Assembly: GCF_019469265.1 (NCBI RefSeq)
Contig: NZ_CP048268.1
Location: 1,209,501-1,273,500, forward strand
Direction: 5' to 3'
Source of the DNA: Lactobacillus panisapium
Lineage (GTDB): Bacteria; Bacillota; Bacilli; Lactobacillales; Lactobacillaceae
Length of the DNA stretch: 64,000 nucleotides
Shown here: positions 10,259 to 20,755 of the stretch, piece by piece
Numbering within the stretch: position 1 is the stretch's first letter
Layout of the letters: every line of letters begins with the position of its first letter
Notes under the pieces: model-generated
The model's database searches: none
Seen by the model: the letters and a program-made list of their open reading frames with translations, nothing else
Told to the model about the DNA's origin: nothing
Position numbers and translations under genes: made by a program

Positions 10259-10288
10259 ATAAAAAGAGTGAGCAAAACTTGCTCACTC
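10259..10288 (-). terminator. Intrinsic terminator or attenuator between polC and rimP
   Basis: Perfect 10-bp stem GAGTGAGCAA / TTGCTCACTC with a three-base loop, followed on the minus strand by a U-rich tail. It would terminate the polC transcript. Because it abuts the rimP ribosome-binding site (10251-10255), rimP and nusA must be expressed either by read-through or from a promoter upstream of the hairpin. Confidence 0.85.
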
Positions 10289-10348
10289 CGAATCATTTAT
10301 TCGAACTTCTTTAAGAAGTATACCATAATTATATTAATACTGCAAAAT

Positions 10349-13300
10349 TTAAAAGAGTGAAAGTTGATTTTGGTCAGGCATCCCTTCCAAAACTTCATTT
10401 TCTTCTAAATAATCCATAATTGTTTGCGAAACTTTTCCTCTCTTAGATAAGTCTTCTTTGGAGAGAAATTCTTGCTCGGTCCGAGCAGCCACGATTTGCT
10501 TTGCGGCATTATTTCCTAGACCGGGAACAGCGTTAAACGGAGCCAAAATAGTGTGCTTATCAATAATCTTAAAATTAGTTGCTTCCGAATTATTGATATC
10601 AACCATTTTAATCTTAATTCCCCGCTCAAGACACTCATTTGCAATTTCTAAAACAGTTAATAAGCTTTTATCCTTTGCTGAGGCATCATTACCCTTTTCT
10701 TGAATATCCGCCATTGCTTTCTTGACAGTATTTTTACCATGACTCATTGCAACTAAGTCAAAGAGGTCAGCCCGCACAGAAAAGTAAGCAGTGTAGTAAA
10801 TTTCAGGGTAATATACTTTAAACCAAGCAATCCGCAAAGCCATTAGAATATAAGCAGTCGCGTGGGCCTTCGGGAACATATATTTAATCTTCAAACAAGA
10901 CTCAATATACCAGTCGGGGATTTTATCATTTTTCTTCAAAACTGCCATGTCATCATCACTAATACCACGACCGTGACGAACAGATTCCATCGTGGAAAAT
11001 GCAACCTCTGGTTTTACCCCCCAGTGAATCAAGTCCATCATGATGTTATCCCGACACCCAATTACATCTTTCAACTTGCAAGTTCCATCATTGATAAGTT
11101 CTTCGGCATTGCCTAGCCAAACATCAGTACCATGAGAAAGTCCAGAAATCTGTAACAATTCAGAAAATGTGGTTGGCTTGGTTTCTTCCAGCATTCCACG
11201 AACAAATCTAGTTCCAAATTCTGGCACCCCTAGCGTTCCAGTTTTTGACTGAATTTGTTCAGGAGTTACTCCTAATATTTTTGGACTTGAGAAGAGTGAC
11301 ATGACACCTGGATCATCTGGTGGAATAGTCAGTGGATCAACTCCAGATAAATCTTGCAGCATTCTGATCATCGTCGGGTCATCGTGTCCTAAAATATCAA
11401 ATTTTAAGATATTATCATGAATTGAATGGAAGTCAAAGTGCGTGGTTTTCCAAGCAGCGTCAACATCATCGGCTGGATATTGAACAGGCGTGAAATCGTA
11501 AATGTCCATGTCGTCAGGAACAACGACGATTCCCGCTGGGTGCTGGCCCGTCGTTCTTTTTACTCCACTGACGCCAGCGGCCAACCGATCTAGTTCGGCT
11601 TTTCTTAAATTAAGTTCTTTTTCTTCATCGTAATGCTTAGCATAGCCATAGGCCGTTTTATCAGCCACAGTAGCAATAGTACCAGCACGATATGAATTGC
11701 CTGGGCCAAACATAACCCGAATAAAATTATGGGCAACAGGCTGATAGTCACCGGAAAAATTCAAATCGATATCTGGGACCTTATCGCCGTGAAAGCCTAG
11801 GAAAGTTGCAAACGGAATATCTTGACCATCTTTAACGAGTTCGGCACCACATTTAGGACATTTTTTGTCGGGCAAGTCATAACCAGAACCATATTCACCA
11901 TTTTCAAAAAACTCTGAATACTGGCACTCGGGACATCGATAATGCGGCGCCAAAGGATTAACTTCAGTAATACCAGACATTGTTGCAACTAGACTAGATC
12001 CAACCGATCCCCGTGAACCAACTAAATAGCCATCTTTATTTGACTTAGCTACTAGTCGTTGAGAAATCAAGTAAATAACGGCATAGCCGTTAGATATAAT
12101 CGAATTTAATTCCATATCCAAACGATCTTGAACAATTTTTGGAAGTGGCTTGCCATAGAGTTCATACGCTTTATCGTAAGTTAGCCGTTTCATTTCCTCG
12201 TCGGAATTTTCAATATGAGGTGGATACAGTCCATCCTTAATCGGCGCAATTTCTTCAACGGATTCAGCAATCTTGTTTGGATTAGTAATTACAATCTCTT
12301 TTGCTGCTTCTTCACCTAAAAAGCTAAACGCATCAAGCATTTCTTGCGTTGTATAAAAATGCAAATCGGCTTGTTTCTTGTTTCGTTCAGGATTACTACG
12401 CTGAGCAGAAATTAAAATTGTCCGGTAAATAGCATCATGTTCTTCCAAATAATGAGCATCGCCAGTTGCAACAACTGGTTTATCTAGTTCATGCCCCAAC
12501 TTATAGATATTGGTTAGGATTTCTTCCAATTCTGCTTGGTCGGCAATTAAATGATCCTCAATTAACTGCGAATAATTTGCTGGTGGCTGCACTTCAAGGT
12601 AATCATAAAATTTAGCTTTTTTCCGTGCTTCGTCATACCCTTTCTGCATCATTGCAACAAAGACTTCGCCTTCAGAGCAACCGGAACCATATAGTAACCC
12701 CTCATGATTTTTAACTAAATCTGATTTAGGTGTACGTGGAATGCGGTAAAAGTATTTGGTACTGGCTATTGATACCAAACGATACATATTTTTTAAACCT
12801 GCTTGGGTTTTAGCTAAAATGGTCATATGCTGCGGTCGCGCCCTCTGAAAGACTTGTCCGTGGGCAGCATAATCATTCATTTTACCAAGATCATCCTCAC
12901 CATACTTTTTAGTAAAAGCTTCTAAAAGCTTAAACATTAAGTAACCCGTTGCCTCGGCATCTTGATTAGCACGGTGGTGATGTTCAAGAACAACATTATA
13001 TTTCTTTGCAAGAGAATCTAACGTATGACGCGTTTGTTCTGGGTGAAGCAGCCTCGAAACTTCAAGTGTATCAACAACTGGTTGCGTAATTTCTGCTAAG
13101 TCCGCACGCCGTAAAGCGGCATTAACAAAGCCGACATCAAACTGAACATTATGACCACACAACGGACGATCGCCATAAAAATCTTGAAATTGCTTAATAA
13201 CAACAGCTTCATCATCGGCAGCCGTGACCATTTCATCAGTAATCGAAGTTAAATTAATAGTTTGTTCACTTAATGGATGATGCGGATTAATAAATTTATC

Positions 13301-14659
13301 AAAACGCTCAAGGACTTCACCGTCCTTCATTTTGACAGCACCAATTTCAATAATAGTGTCATAAACAGAAGACAAACCAGTTGTTTCAACGTCAAAAATC
13401 ACAAATTCCCGGTTTTCGTAAGTCATAGGAGCTGGATTTAGTACTAACAAAGCATGATCATCAATCATGTTGGCTTCCAGACCATAAACAATTTTGACAC
13501 CATTTTTCTTACCAGCATTATATGCTTCAGGGAAGGCTTGGACATCTGCGTGATCAGTAATTGCAATTGCCTTTTGACCAAATTTCTTAGCTGCGGCAAC
13601 AAAATCCGAAGCAGTATTAGTTGCATCAAGCTGACTCATATTAGTATGAAGATGCAATTCTACCCGCTTTTCTTCACCATCGTATTTTTCTTGCCGGCCG
13701 ACATGTTCTACTGCTTCAAAGCTGGCAACATTGAAAACCACATCATGACTCCATTGATCTTCTGAAGCTGATCCCTGCATTTTTGCCCAAGTGCCAGGTT
13801 TTAACTCTGAGATGCTATTCATTTGTTCTTTGTCAGAAATAAATTTTTTGAAAGAAATTGAATCTGAATAGTCAGTAATTTCACCGGTAAAAATCACGGT
13901 ACCCGTCTTTAATTCGCGACTTTCAATATTAAAAATGTTACCTTCAATTACAACATTACGCGTTCCGTCAATTACCTCTTTTATTTGAGTGATTGGTAAA
14001 CTCTCGTCAAGTTGTCGGCTGCCATAGCGTGTTTTCCTAGTCGGATAATTATTTTGCTGCTTCGGTTTTTCTTTAGGCGGAGCGGCATTGTATGCCTCCT
14101 GCATAATTTGCTCATGTTGTTCTTGTAACTGCTGTAAGCTGGCCAAGTTACTCTGTGAATTTGCTTCATCTATTTCAGTCACAAATTTAAGATTAAAAAA
14201 GCCATAGTCGCGCATTTCTTCAGCAAGCTGGTCCAGCATTTTTTGCTCAATTAGACCATCAACAACTAAATTATCGACTGGAATAATCCAACGACCATCC
14301 TCTTTTTTGGGTTTATGGCTAGAAATAAATTCGCGTGCAACCGGTTGTAAAACTTGCGAATTTTGCACAACAAAATGCCAATAGTCCGTGAGATAGTCGT
14401 CTAATCCATCTTTCGTACGCACAAATAGACGGGTTTTAACAAAAGATGAAAAAGTAGCATTTATCGCCTTATTTAATGCGTCATATGTTTCAAATTTAAG
14501 GGGTGTAGTAAAAAGAACGTGAATATCCCACCTATGTTCTTTAGCGTAAACATCCACGTTCTCAATTTCGCCTTTTTGCAACAAATCATTATCTGAAAAT
14601 TGATTTGGAAAATTAATTTGTTGTAAAAGTCGTAAGAAAAGTTCGTTTTTATTAGTCAC
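10349..14659 (-). CDS. polC: DNA polymerase III PolC-type alpha subunit
   Basis: Replicative polymerase of low-GC Gram-positives with built-in 3'-5' proofreading. Order seen: N-terminal domain; OB-fold; PHP domain with ELHLHTNMSQLDATN; inserted DEDD exonuclease with FVIFDVETTGLSS; second PHP part; zinc-finger segment CPECQYSEFF...CPKCGAEL; palm and fingers with DIDLNFSGDYQPVAH; and a C-terminal QLSLF that fits a sliding-clamp-binding motif. Length 1436, normal for PolC. The start is GTG at 14659. It follows proS by five bases, ending the pyrH-frr-uppS-cdsA-rseP-proS-polC gene string. Confidence 0.98.
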   Translation of the reverse strand: MTNKNELFLRLLQQINFPNQFSDNDLLQKGEIENVDVYAKEHRWDIHVLFTTPLKFETYDALNKAINATFSSFVKTRLFVRTKDGLDDYLTDYWHFVVQNSQVLQPVAREFISSHKPKKEDGRWIIPVDNLVVDGLIEQKMLDQLAEEMRDYGFFNLKFVTEIDEANSQSNLASLQQLQEQHEQIMQEAYNAAPPKEKPKQQNNYPTRKTRYGSRQLDESLPITQIKEVIDGTRNVVIEGNIFNIESRELKTGTVIFTGEITDYSDSISFKKFISDKEQMNSISELKPGTWAKMQGSASEDQWSHDVVFNVASFEAVEHVGRQEKYDGEEKRVELHLHTNMSQLDATNTASDFVAAAKKFGQKAIAITDHADVQAFPEAYNAGKKNGVKIVYGLEANMIDDHALLVLNPAPMTYENREFVIFDVETTGLSSVYDTIIEIGAVKMKDGEVLERFDKFINPHHPLSEQTINLTSITDEMVTAADDEAVVIKQFQDFYGDRPLCGHNVQFDVGFVNAALRRADLAEITQPVVDTLEVSRLLHPEQTRHTLDSLAKKYNVVLEHHHRANQDAEATGYLMFKLLEAFTKKYGEDDLGKMNDYAAHGQVFQRARPQHMTILAKTQAGLKNMYRLVSIASTKYFYRIPRTPKSDLVKNHEGLLYGSGCSEGEVFVAMMQKGYDEARKKAKFYDYLEVQPPANYSQLIEDHLIADQAELEEILTNIYKLGHELDKPVVATGDAHYLEEHDAIYRTILISAQRSNPERNKKQADLHFYTTQEMLDAFSFLGEEAAKEIVITNPNKIAESVEEIAPIKDGLYPPHIENSDEEMKRLTYDKAYELYGKPLPKIVQDRLDMELNSIISNGYAVIYLISQRLVAKSNKDGYLVGSRGSVGSSLVATMSGITEVNPLAPHYRCPECQYSEFFENGEYGSGYDLPDKKCPKCGAELVKDGQDIPFATFLGFHGDKVPDIDLNFSGDYQPVAHNFIRVMFGPGNSYRAGTIATVADKTAYGYAKHYDEEKELNLRKAELDRLAAGVSGVKRTTGQHPAGIVVVPDDMDIYDFTPVQYPADDVDAAWKTTHFDFHSIHDNILKFDILGHDDPTMIRMLQDLSGVDPLTIPPDDPGVMSLFSSPKILGVTPEQIQSKTGTLGVPEFGTRFVRGMLEETKPTTFSELLQISGLSHGTDVWLGNAEELINDGTCKLKDVIGCRDNIMMDLIHWGVKPEVAFSTMESVRHGRGISDDDMAVLKKNDKIPDWYIESCLKIKYMFPKAHATAYILMALRIAWFKVYYPEIYYTAYFSVRADLFDLVAMSHGKNTVKKAMADIQEKGNDASAKDKSLLTVLEIANECLERGIKIKMVDINNSEATNFKIIDKHTILAPFNAVPGLGNNAAKQIVAARTEQEFLSKEDLSKRGKVSQTIMDYLEENEVLEGMPDQNQLSLF

Positions 14660-14664
14660 GAAAA

Positions 14665-16365
14665 TTATCCTAACTCTTTATTTACAAAATCGGCAAGTTC
14701 AGCAACCGAAATTTCGCTAGCCTTATCATCTGTTGGTCGCTTAACTTCCACAATACCTTCACTAGCCTTTTTACCGATAGTAATTCTAATTGGGGCTCCA
14801 ACTAAATCTGCATCAGCAAATTTAACACCAGCCCGTTCGTTACGATCATCATATAATACATCATAATTAGAACTAAACATTTTCTCAAGTTTTTCAGCTA
14901 ACTCGGTTTGTTCTTCATCCTTCATTTTCATTTGAACAATGTGCAAATCAAACGGAGCAATTTCCTTTGGCCAAGCAATGCCAAATTTAGTAAGATGTTG
15001 TTCAATAACAGCAGACAAAACTCTGGTTACACCAATGCCATAGGAACCCATGATTACGGGTTGTGTCTTACCATTTTGATCTAAGAAATCTGCACCCATT
15101 TTTTCGGTGTAGTACGTTCCCAACTTAAAGATGTGTCCTACTTCAATTGAAGTCGTAAATTTTAATGGTAAGTGATCAACTGGATCAGGTTCGCCCTCGT
15201 TCGCAACCCGAAGGTCAGCAAATTCATTTACTTTAAAGTCGCGGTCAAGGTTAGCATTCTTATACTGATAGCCCTCTTTGCCTGCACCAACAATGACGTT
15301 AATCAGACCTTCAACTGTCTTATCGGCAATCACTTTATCTGCCCAATCAGAAGCAACTGGGCCTACACTTCCCTTGCCAACTCCCGTGATTTCCTTTAAT
15401 TCATCGTCAGAAGCAACACGGACAGAATCTGCATCAAGAGCATGAGTTAACTTGACTTCATTAATTTGTTTATCACCGCGAATAAGAACCAATACTTTTT
15501 CTTGTTCATTTACAATGTATAAAACGCTCTTAACAATTTTAGTCTTAGGAACAGCTAAAAACTCAGCTAAATCAGCAATTGTTTCTTGTCCAGGTGTAGC
15601 AACTTCTGTTAATTCAGCTTCATCTTCAGGCTCTGGTTTAAAAGTATCTTCGCTAACTGCCATTTCCAAATTAGCAGAATATGTTCCTGTTTCATTGGTC
15701 GCAATAGTATCTTCACCAATTGCAGCAGGTGCTTGAAATTCAGTTGAGTTTTTGCCACCCATTGTTCCTGAGTCTGCAATTACTGGAGTTACTTTTACAC
15801 CGCAGCGCCGAAAAATTGCTTCAAACGCCTTTTTTTCATCATCAAATTGTTGATCAAGTTGTTCTCTAGTTGCTGCAAAGCTATATGCATCAAGCATAAT
15901 AAATTCTCTGGTCCGTAGTAAACCAAATCTTGGGCGATTTTCATCCCGAAATTTAGTTTGAATTTGGTAAAGAGCAATTGGCATTTGCTTGTAGCTCTTA
16001 AGATTTTTGGCAACAATTTCTGTAAATGTTTCTTCATGAGTTGGGCCTAGCAGGCTCTGACGACCGTGACGGTCTTTTAACCTGAACATTTCTGGACCAT
16101 ATTTTTGCCATCTACCAGAATCCTCCCACAAAGTTGCAGGTAAAAGTTCAGGCATTGCCATTTCTGGCACATTAATTTTAGCCATTTCTTCTTCCATTAT
16201 TCTTTCGGCCTTTTTTAAGACACGATAGCCTAATGGTAAATAAGCATAAACACCAGCTGTTACTTGACGGACATATCCGCCACGAAGCATCAGCTTATGA
16301 CTTTCAGCAACAGCATCTGCTGGTGCTTCTTTTGACGTAGGCATAAATAATTTAGATTGACGCAT
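14665..16365 (-). CDS. proS: Prolyl-tRNA synthetase
   Basis: Class II aminoacyl-tRNA synthetase charging tRNA-Pro. It has the bacterial ProS architecture: catalytic core with LLGPTHEETFTEIVA and RFGLLRTREFIMLDAYSF, a YbaK-like editing insertion (about 240-400), motif 3 with MGSYGIGVTRVL, and an anticodon-binding domain. I start at ATG 16365 (566 residues, MRQSKLFMPTSKEAPADA), preceded by GGGAGAG. An in-frame TTG two codons upstream is less likely. It lies 35 bases after rseP and five before polC. Confidence 0.97.
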   Translation of the reverse strand: MRQSKLFMPTSKEAPADAVAESHKLMLRGGYVRQVTAGVYAYLPLGYRVLKKAERIMEEEMAKINVPEMAMPELLPATLWEDSGRWQKYGPEMFRLKDRHGRQSLLGPTHEETFTEIVAKNLKSYKQMPIALYQIQTKFRDENRPRFGLLRTREFIMLDAYSFAATREQLDQQFDDEKKAFEAIFRRCGVKVTPVIADSGTMGGKNSTEFQAPAAIGEDTIATNETGTYSANLEMAVSEDTFKPEPEDEAELTEVATPGQETIADLAEFLAVPKTKIVKSVLYIVNEQEKVLVLIRGDKQINEVKLTHALDADSVRVASDDELKEITGVGKGSVGPVASDWADKVIADKTVEGLINVIVGAGKEGYQYKNANLDRDFKVNEFADLRVANEGEPDPVDHLPLKFTTSIEVGHIFKLGTYYTEKMGADFLDQNGKTQPVIMGSYGIGVTRVLSAVIEQHLTKFGIAWPKEIAPFDLHIVQMKMKDEEQTELAEKLEKMFSSNYDVLYDDRNERAGVKFADADLVGAPIRITIGKKASEGIVEVKRPTDDKASEISVAELADFVNKELG

Positions 16366-16400
16366 TAACAATTCTCTCCCAAGAAATAAATTTCTAGATT

Positions 16401-17657
16401 TTATTTTATAAAGTAGCGGTAAATATCATTACCGGTAACTGCGATTATTAATAGTAATAAAAGGCCAAAACCAATTAATTCAACTATTGCTTCATGATCT
16501 TCCGATATCGGTTTGCCACGGAAAATCTCAATGAGATTAAGCAAAAGCTTTCCCCCATCAAGGCCAGGAATTGGCACTAAGTTCACAATTCCTAGATTTA
16601 TTGAAATCATTGCCAAGAATGCTAATAAGTAGGTAAAGCCCATTTGTGATACCTGTGAAGTTTGTGAATAAATACCTACAGGTCCAGACAGCTTATTTAA
16701 GCTAAAGTGCCTAATCAAGCCGCCAAGTGCATTAAAAATCATTCCGGTTGTTGATACAGCTGTATCCCAACCACGCTTAGCCTTTGCAAGGACACGGTCA
16801 TCACTTTTGGCTTTGATACCAATTTGATAAACTTTTTGGCCTTGTATTTTCACCGTTTTGGGTTTAACAGAGACCGTCTTAGTTTTACCATGACTTGTTA
16901 AAACAATACTTAAAGCTTTGCCTTTACTGGCATTTATTTGATTAGAAATTTCATTAAAAGTAGTTGTTTTATGACCATTAATTGAAACAAATTTTGATCC
17001 AGGTTCAACCGCTGCTTGTTCAGCTGGTGAATTGGCTTCAACAGCTCCAATCGTAGTTGTTGCCGGACCGGGAATAGTAAAGGTCCAAATTAGAAAGACA
17101 ACGAATCCCAAGATAATATTCATTAGGGGACCCGCAACATTAGTTGCAAGCTTTTGCCAAACATTAGCTTCTTGAAATTGGGTGTCACGAGGAGCAATGA
17201 TTAATTCCGTATTGGATTGATCAATAACAGTTGCATCGTGATTAACCTGATAAGAAACTAATTTATCCTCTTCCCCATTTTCATAGCCTTTAATAACGAG
17301 TTGATCCACTAAATCAACTTCTGTTATTTGAAGCGGCAAGCCCTCAATTGGAATGTCTGATCCAGAAGCATCAATCCGAACGACTTCATTTTGCTCATTA
17401 GTCTGCAAAATTACGGTCATTCCAGGTTTAAGCTCAGCTTCATCGTCTTTACTAGCTAAACGAACATAACCACCAAGTGGTAACCAACGAATAGTATAAG
17501 TTGTAGGATTACGACGAACTTGGAATAATTTTGGTCCCATACCAATAGAAAATTCGCGCACTAAAATACCGCATTTTTTTGCGACGATAAAGTGCCCGAA
17601 TTCATGGACAAAAACCAAAAGACCAAATACAACTAAAAAGATTAGTATTCCCTTCAT
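16401..17657 (-). CDS. rseP: RIP metalloprotease RseP/RasP
   Basis: Membrane-embedded site-2 zinc protease for regulated intramembrane proteolysis of anti-sigma factors and signal-peptide remnants. The first transmembrane helix carries HEFGH (residues 18-22), the zinc-binding and catalytic motif. A PDZ-like domain lies in the middle (about 190-270), and LDGGKLLLNL near the C-terminus provides the second zinc-ligand motif. Length 418, usual. ATG start at 17657 with AGGAG. Genes cdsA (9 bases upstream) and proS downstream match the conserved Firmicutes order. Confidence 0.96.
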   Translation of the reverse strand: MKGILIFLVVFGLLVFVHEFGHFIVAKKCGILVREFSIGMGPKLFQVRRNPTTYTIRWLPLGGYVRLASKDDEAELKPGMTVILQTNEQNEVVRIDASGSDIPIEGLPLQITEVDLVDQLVIKGYENGEEDKLVSYQVNHDATVIDQSNTELIIAPRDTQFQEANVWQKLATNVAGPLMNIILGFVVFLIWTFTIPGPATTTIGAVEANSPAEQAAVEPGSKFVSINGHKTTTFNEISNQINASKGKALSIVLTSHGKTKTVSVKPKTVKIQGQKVYQIGIKAKSDDRVLAKAKRGWDTAVSTTGMIFNALGGLIRHFSLNKLSGPVGIYSQTSQVSQMGFTYLLAFLAMISINLGIVNLVPIPGLDGGKLLLNLIEIFRGKPISEDHEAIVELIGFGLLLLLIIAVTGNDIYRYFIK

Positions 17658-17666
17658 GGAATTCTC

Positions 17667-18464
17667 CTAATGCACGATTCCTAATAAAGCAGCAAAGACG
17701 GGTAAAACAAATAGCATACTATCAAACCGGTCTAAAATACCACCATGTCCCGGCAGAATTTTACCTGAATCTTTAACGCCATAATACCGCTTATAAGCAG
17801 ATTCAACTAGGTCGCCCATTTGACCTACAATGGATAATACAAAGGCAAAGATAACCATTTGCCAGAATGGATAATTAACATTAACAAAGTAAACGTAAAT
17901 TGCGGCACATATTACAGCACAAATAGTTCCGCCAATTGAACCCTCCCAGGTTTTATTAGGACTAATTACAGGCCACAACTTATGTTTACCAATTTGCCTT
18001 CCTATCATATAGGCACCAGTATCTGTTAGCCATACTACAACAAAGACATAGCATAAAAGTGCTAACCCATTGCTGCTATTTCTAATACTTGCCATATAGT
18101 GAAAACCGGTACCAATATATAGTGAACCTAACGTGTAAACTGAAACATCGTCAAAAGTTGTCTTGTTTTTTGACAAAACTGTCCAAGTTAGCATCATCAT
18201 GATTAAGGCAAAATAAATTCCATATTTAGTCCAATGGAATGGCATTGACTTAATAAAGCTATCTGGAACCGCCCAAGTAATTGTTGCAAGCAGTGCCAAC
18301 AAAAAGTTAACAGAAACCAGTATCTGTTTTTTCATTAAAAAGATTTCACTGATGCCGACTGCAGCAAAGGCCACGGTCAGCCAGTCCATCCACAATCCAC
18401 CCGCAATAACGATTGGAATAAATAAAATTAAAGCAATAACTGCTGTGATTATCCGTTGTTTCAT
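17667..18464 (-). CDS. cdsA: Phosphatidate cytidylyltransferase CdsA
   Basis: Integral membrane enzyme forming CDP-diacylglycerol from CTP and phosphatidic acid, the branch point of phospholipid synthesis. The 265 residues contain about eight hydrophobic segments and, near the C-terminus, the CDP-alcohol signature YKRYYGVKDSGKILPGHGG followed by LDRFDS. ATG start at 18464. It sits between uppS (11 bases) and rseP (9 bases). Confidence 0.96.
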   Translation of the reverse strand: MKQRIITAVIALILFIPIVIAGGLWMDWLTVAFAAVGISEIFLMKKQILVSVNFLLALLATITWAVPDSFIKSMPFHWTKYGIYFALIMMMLTWTVLSKNKTTFDDVSVYTLGSLYIGTGFHYMASIRNSSNGLALLCYVFVVVWLTDTGAYMIGRQIGKHKLWPVISPNKTWEGSIGGTICAVICAAIYVYFVNVNYPFWQMVIFAFVLSIVGQMGDLVESAYKRYYGVKDSGKILPGHGGILDRFDSMLFVLPVFAALLGIVH

Positions 18465-18475
18465 ATCAAAATTAC

Positions 18476-19210
18476 CTAACTATCCGATTCATCTAGTTTG
18501 CCAAAACGGCGATGACGGTTCTGAAAATCAATGACAATTTTTTCTAAATCTTCTTTAGTAAAATCAGGCCAATTCTTCTGACTAAATGCAAGTTCAGAAT
18601 AAGCCAGCTGCCATAACATAAAGTTGGAAATACGCTGTTCACCAGAAGTTCGTATTAATAAGTCTGGATCACTAAATTCTCCAAAACTAGCAGTCATCAA
18701 ACGTTGAGAAATCATTTCTTCATCAATTTGATCACTATTAATCGCTCCTGTTTCAATTAGCGTTCCAATCTCTTTGACAGCTGAAGTAATTTCACTTCTT
18801 GAACCGTAATTAAAAGCAAAGTTCAAAATTAGTCCAGTATTATCTGCCGTTTCAGCCATTGCACGCTGAACAACATCATAAGTTTTACGTGGCAATTTGT
18901 CCAAAAAGCCCATGATATTGACCTTAACGTTATGCTCCATCAAGGTAGGCATAAACTTGTCAAAAAAACGGACAGGCAGATTCATTAAGTATGCGACTTC
19001 TTCTTTGGGACGAGCCCAGTTTTCTGTCGAAAAAGCATAAAGTGATAAAACTTTAATTCCCAATTCATCTGCTGCTAAAGTAATCCGTTCAACGTTATTC
19101 ATACCTTCATAATGACCTGCTACACGAGGCTTACCCTGCTTAGTAGCCCAGCGGCCATTGCCATCCATGATAATGGCAAGATGATTTAATTGATTCTTTT
19201 TTACTGCCAT
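18476..19210 (-). CDS. uppS: Undecaprenyl diphosphate synthase UppS
   Basis: Cis-prenyltransferase that makes the C55 lipid carrier for peptidoglycan and wall polymers. The substrate-binding signature [12 protein letters not shown] has the essential Asp at residue 16. ALSTENW-type motif [14 protein letters not shown] and the C-terminal [19 protein letters not shown] complete the family pattern. 244 residues, normal. ATG start at 19210, four bases after frr. Confidence 0.97.
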   Translation of the reverse strand: MAVKKNQLNHLAIIMDGNGRWATKQGKPRVAGHYEGMNNVERITLAADELGIKVLSLYAFSTENWARPKEEVAYLMNLPVRFFDKFMPTLMEHNVKVNIMGFLDKLPRKTYDVVQRAMAETADNTGLILNFAFNYGSRSEITSAVKEIGTLIETGAINSDQIDEEMISQRLMTASFGEFSDPDLLIRTSGEQRISNFMLWQLAYSELAFSQKNWPDFTKEDLEKIVIDFQNRHRRFGKLDESDS

Positions 19211-19213
19211 ATG

Positions 19214-19771
19214 TTAGCCTTGAGTAATTTCTTTACGTTTTTGCTCAGCCAGTTCATCAATTTTCTTGGTTGCTTGATCAGTTACCTTTTGAACTTCTTT
19301 TTCTAAATTGCGTTGTTCATCTTCGGTAATTTCATCGTCTTTTTGTTGCTTTTTAAGGGTATTCATAGCATCACGGCGGACATTTCTAATCGCAATTTTA
19401 CCCTCTTCAGCCATTTTATTGACTTCTTTAGCAATCTCTTGTCTTCTTTCACCAGTCAATTGAGGAATTACCAATCTGATAACTTTACCATCGTTTGCTG
19501 GAGTTAATCCTAAATTGGATGCTAGTAAAGCATGTTCAATATCATCCACACTGTTTTGATCATATGGCGTAATTAATAAAACACGTGGTTCAGGAATAGT
19601 GACACTAGACATCTGGGTTAAAGGTGTTGGTGCACCATAATAATCAACTTTAACTCCATCTAGCAATGCGGCATTAGCAACACCAGCACGGATAGTACCC
19701 AAGTTTTTCTCAAAAACAGTGATTGACTTGTCCATGTTTTGTTTTGCTTTTTTAATTGTTTCGTTATTCAT
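19214..19771 (-). CDS. frr: Ribosome recycling factor
   Basis: Splits post-termination ribosomes together with EF-G. The 185-residue protein has the all-alpha/beta RRF pattern with GTIRAGVANAALLDGVKVDYYGAPTPL and the C-terminal helix DDEITEDEQRNLEKEVQKVTD. ATG start at 19771 with GGAGG. It follows pyrH immediately, the canonical pyrH-frr pair. Confidence 0.97.
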   Translation of the reverse strand: MNNETIKKAKQNMDKSITVFEKNLGTIRAGVANAALLDGVKVDYYGAPTPLTQMSSVTIPEPRVLLITPYDQNSVDDIEHALLASNLGLTPANDGKVIRLVIPQLTGERRQEIAKEVNKMAEEGKIAIRNVRRDAMNTLKKQQKDDEITEDEQRNLEKEVQKVTDQATKKIDELAEQKRKEITQG

Positions 19772-20497
19772 TTATTTGCCTCCTTCAATTACTGTTCCAA
19801 TATGCTCGCCCATAACAACTTTCTTAATGTTACCTTCAGTATTTACGTTAAATACAATTAGCGGAATATTGGTATCCATTGAAAGCGAGCTAGCGGTCCG
19901 ATCCATAACTTTTAAATCTTTTGAAATAACGTCGAGTTGAGTCAGTTCGCTAAACTTCTTTGCCGTTGGGTCTAATTTTGGATCGGCAGAGTAAACCCCG
20001 TCAACACCATTTTTGGCCATCAAAATAACATCGGCATTAATTTCCGCTGCGCGTAAAGCTGCAGTAGTATCAGTAGAGAAGTAAGGATTACCAGTACCTC
20101 CGCCCATGATAACAACGCGTCCTTTTTCTAAATGACGAATTGCTTTTCTTCTTATATAAGGTTCAGCAATTTGTCTCATTTCGATTGAAGTTTGCAATCT
20201 AGTTGGGACACCGACATGTTCCAGACCATCCTGAAGAGCTAAACCATTCATGATAGTGGCTAACATGCCCATATAATCTGCTTGTGAGCGTTCCATGCCA
20301 AGTTTTTCACCAGTCTCACCACGCCACATATTACCGCCACCGCAGACTATTCCAATTTGAACTCCTAAATCGTGCACTGATTTGATTTCTTCAGCTAAAT
20401 GACTAATAACTGTCGGATCTATCCCTGTTCCGTTGTTACCGGCCAATGCTTCTCCAGAAATTTTCAAAACGACACGTTGATATTTAACTTGAGTCAT
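19772..20497 (-). CDS. pyrH: UMP kinase PyrH
   Basis: Converts UMP to UDP; amino-acid-kinase fold specific to bacteria. Motifs: [12 protein letters not shown] near the N-terminus, [12 protein letters not shown], and [20 protein letters not shown]. 241 residues. ATG start at 20497 with GAGGAGG. In most Firmicutes pyrH directly follows tsf; here tsf lies 16.8 kb away, so pyrH must have its own promoter in the 258-base gap upstream. A TAGAAT -10-like box (minus strand, around 20524-20529) is visible, but I find no convincing -35 box for it. Confidence 0.97.
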   Translation of the reverse strand: MTQVKYQRVVLKISGEALAGNNGTGIDPTVISHLAEEIKSVHDLGVQIGIVCGGGNMWRGETGEKLGMERSQADYMGMLATIMNGLALQDGLEHVGVPTRLQTSIEMRQIAEPYIRRKAIRHLEKGRVVIMGGGTGNPYFSTDTTAALRAAEINADVILMAKNGVDGVYSADPKLDPTAKKFSELTQLDVISKDLKVMDRTASSLSMDTNIPLIVFNVNTEGNIKKVVMGEHIGTVIEGGK

Positions 20498-20696
20498 GAC
20501 AACCTCCTCTATTAACTTAAATTATTCTAACATATTAAATACGCAAATGTGGGGCAACAAAACAAAAGAGAATAATTTTATTTTAAAAAAGTAAATTTCG
20601 CTAAATTTTTCTACATTACCACCTATATTTCTTTTTTACTTTTACTGTAGATAAAAAGTAACAGCACATTTCTGGTTCAATTCTAAATTTTTATGT

Positions 20697-20746
20697 AAAA
20701 AAATGCTTCGTTAAGATTATTAATTTATCCTAATAAAGCATTTTTC
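20697..20746 (-). terminator. Terminator after the flavoprotein gene
   Basis: AAAAATGCTT (20699-20708) pairs with AAGCATTTTT (20736-20745) around an A/T-rich loop. On the minus strand the stem ends in a U run. It lies just downstream of the flavoprotein stop and separates it from pyrH. The rest of the 258-base gap is A/T-rich without an open frame. Confidence 0.65.
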
Positions 20747-20755
20747 TATTTCTTT

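Noticed and set aside
20498..20755. Integrase attachment site or tRNA-type insertion target at the island border
   Set aside because: No tRNA, integrase or matching direct repeat with the other border (37069-37349) was found by eye.
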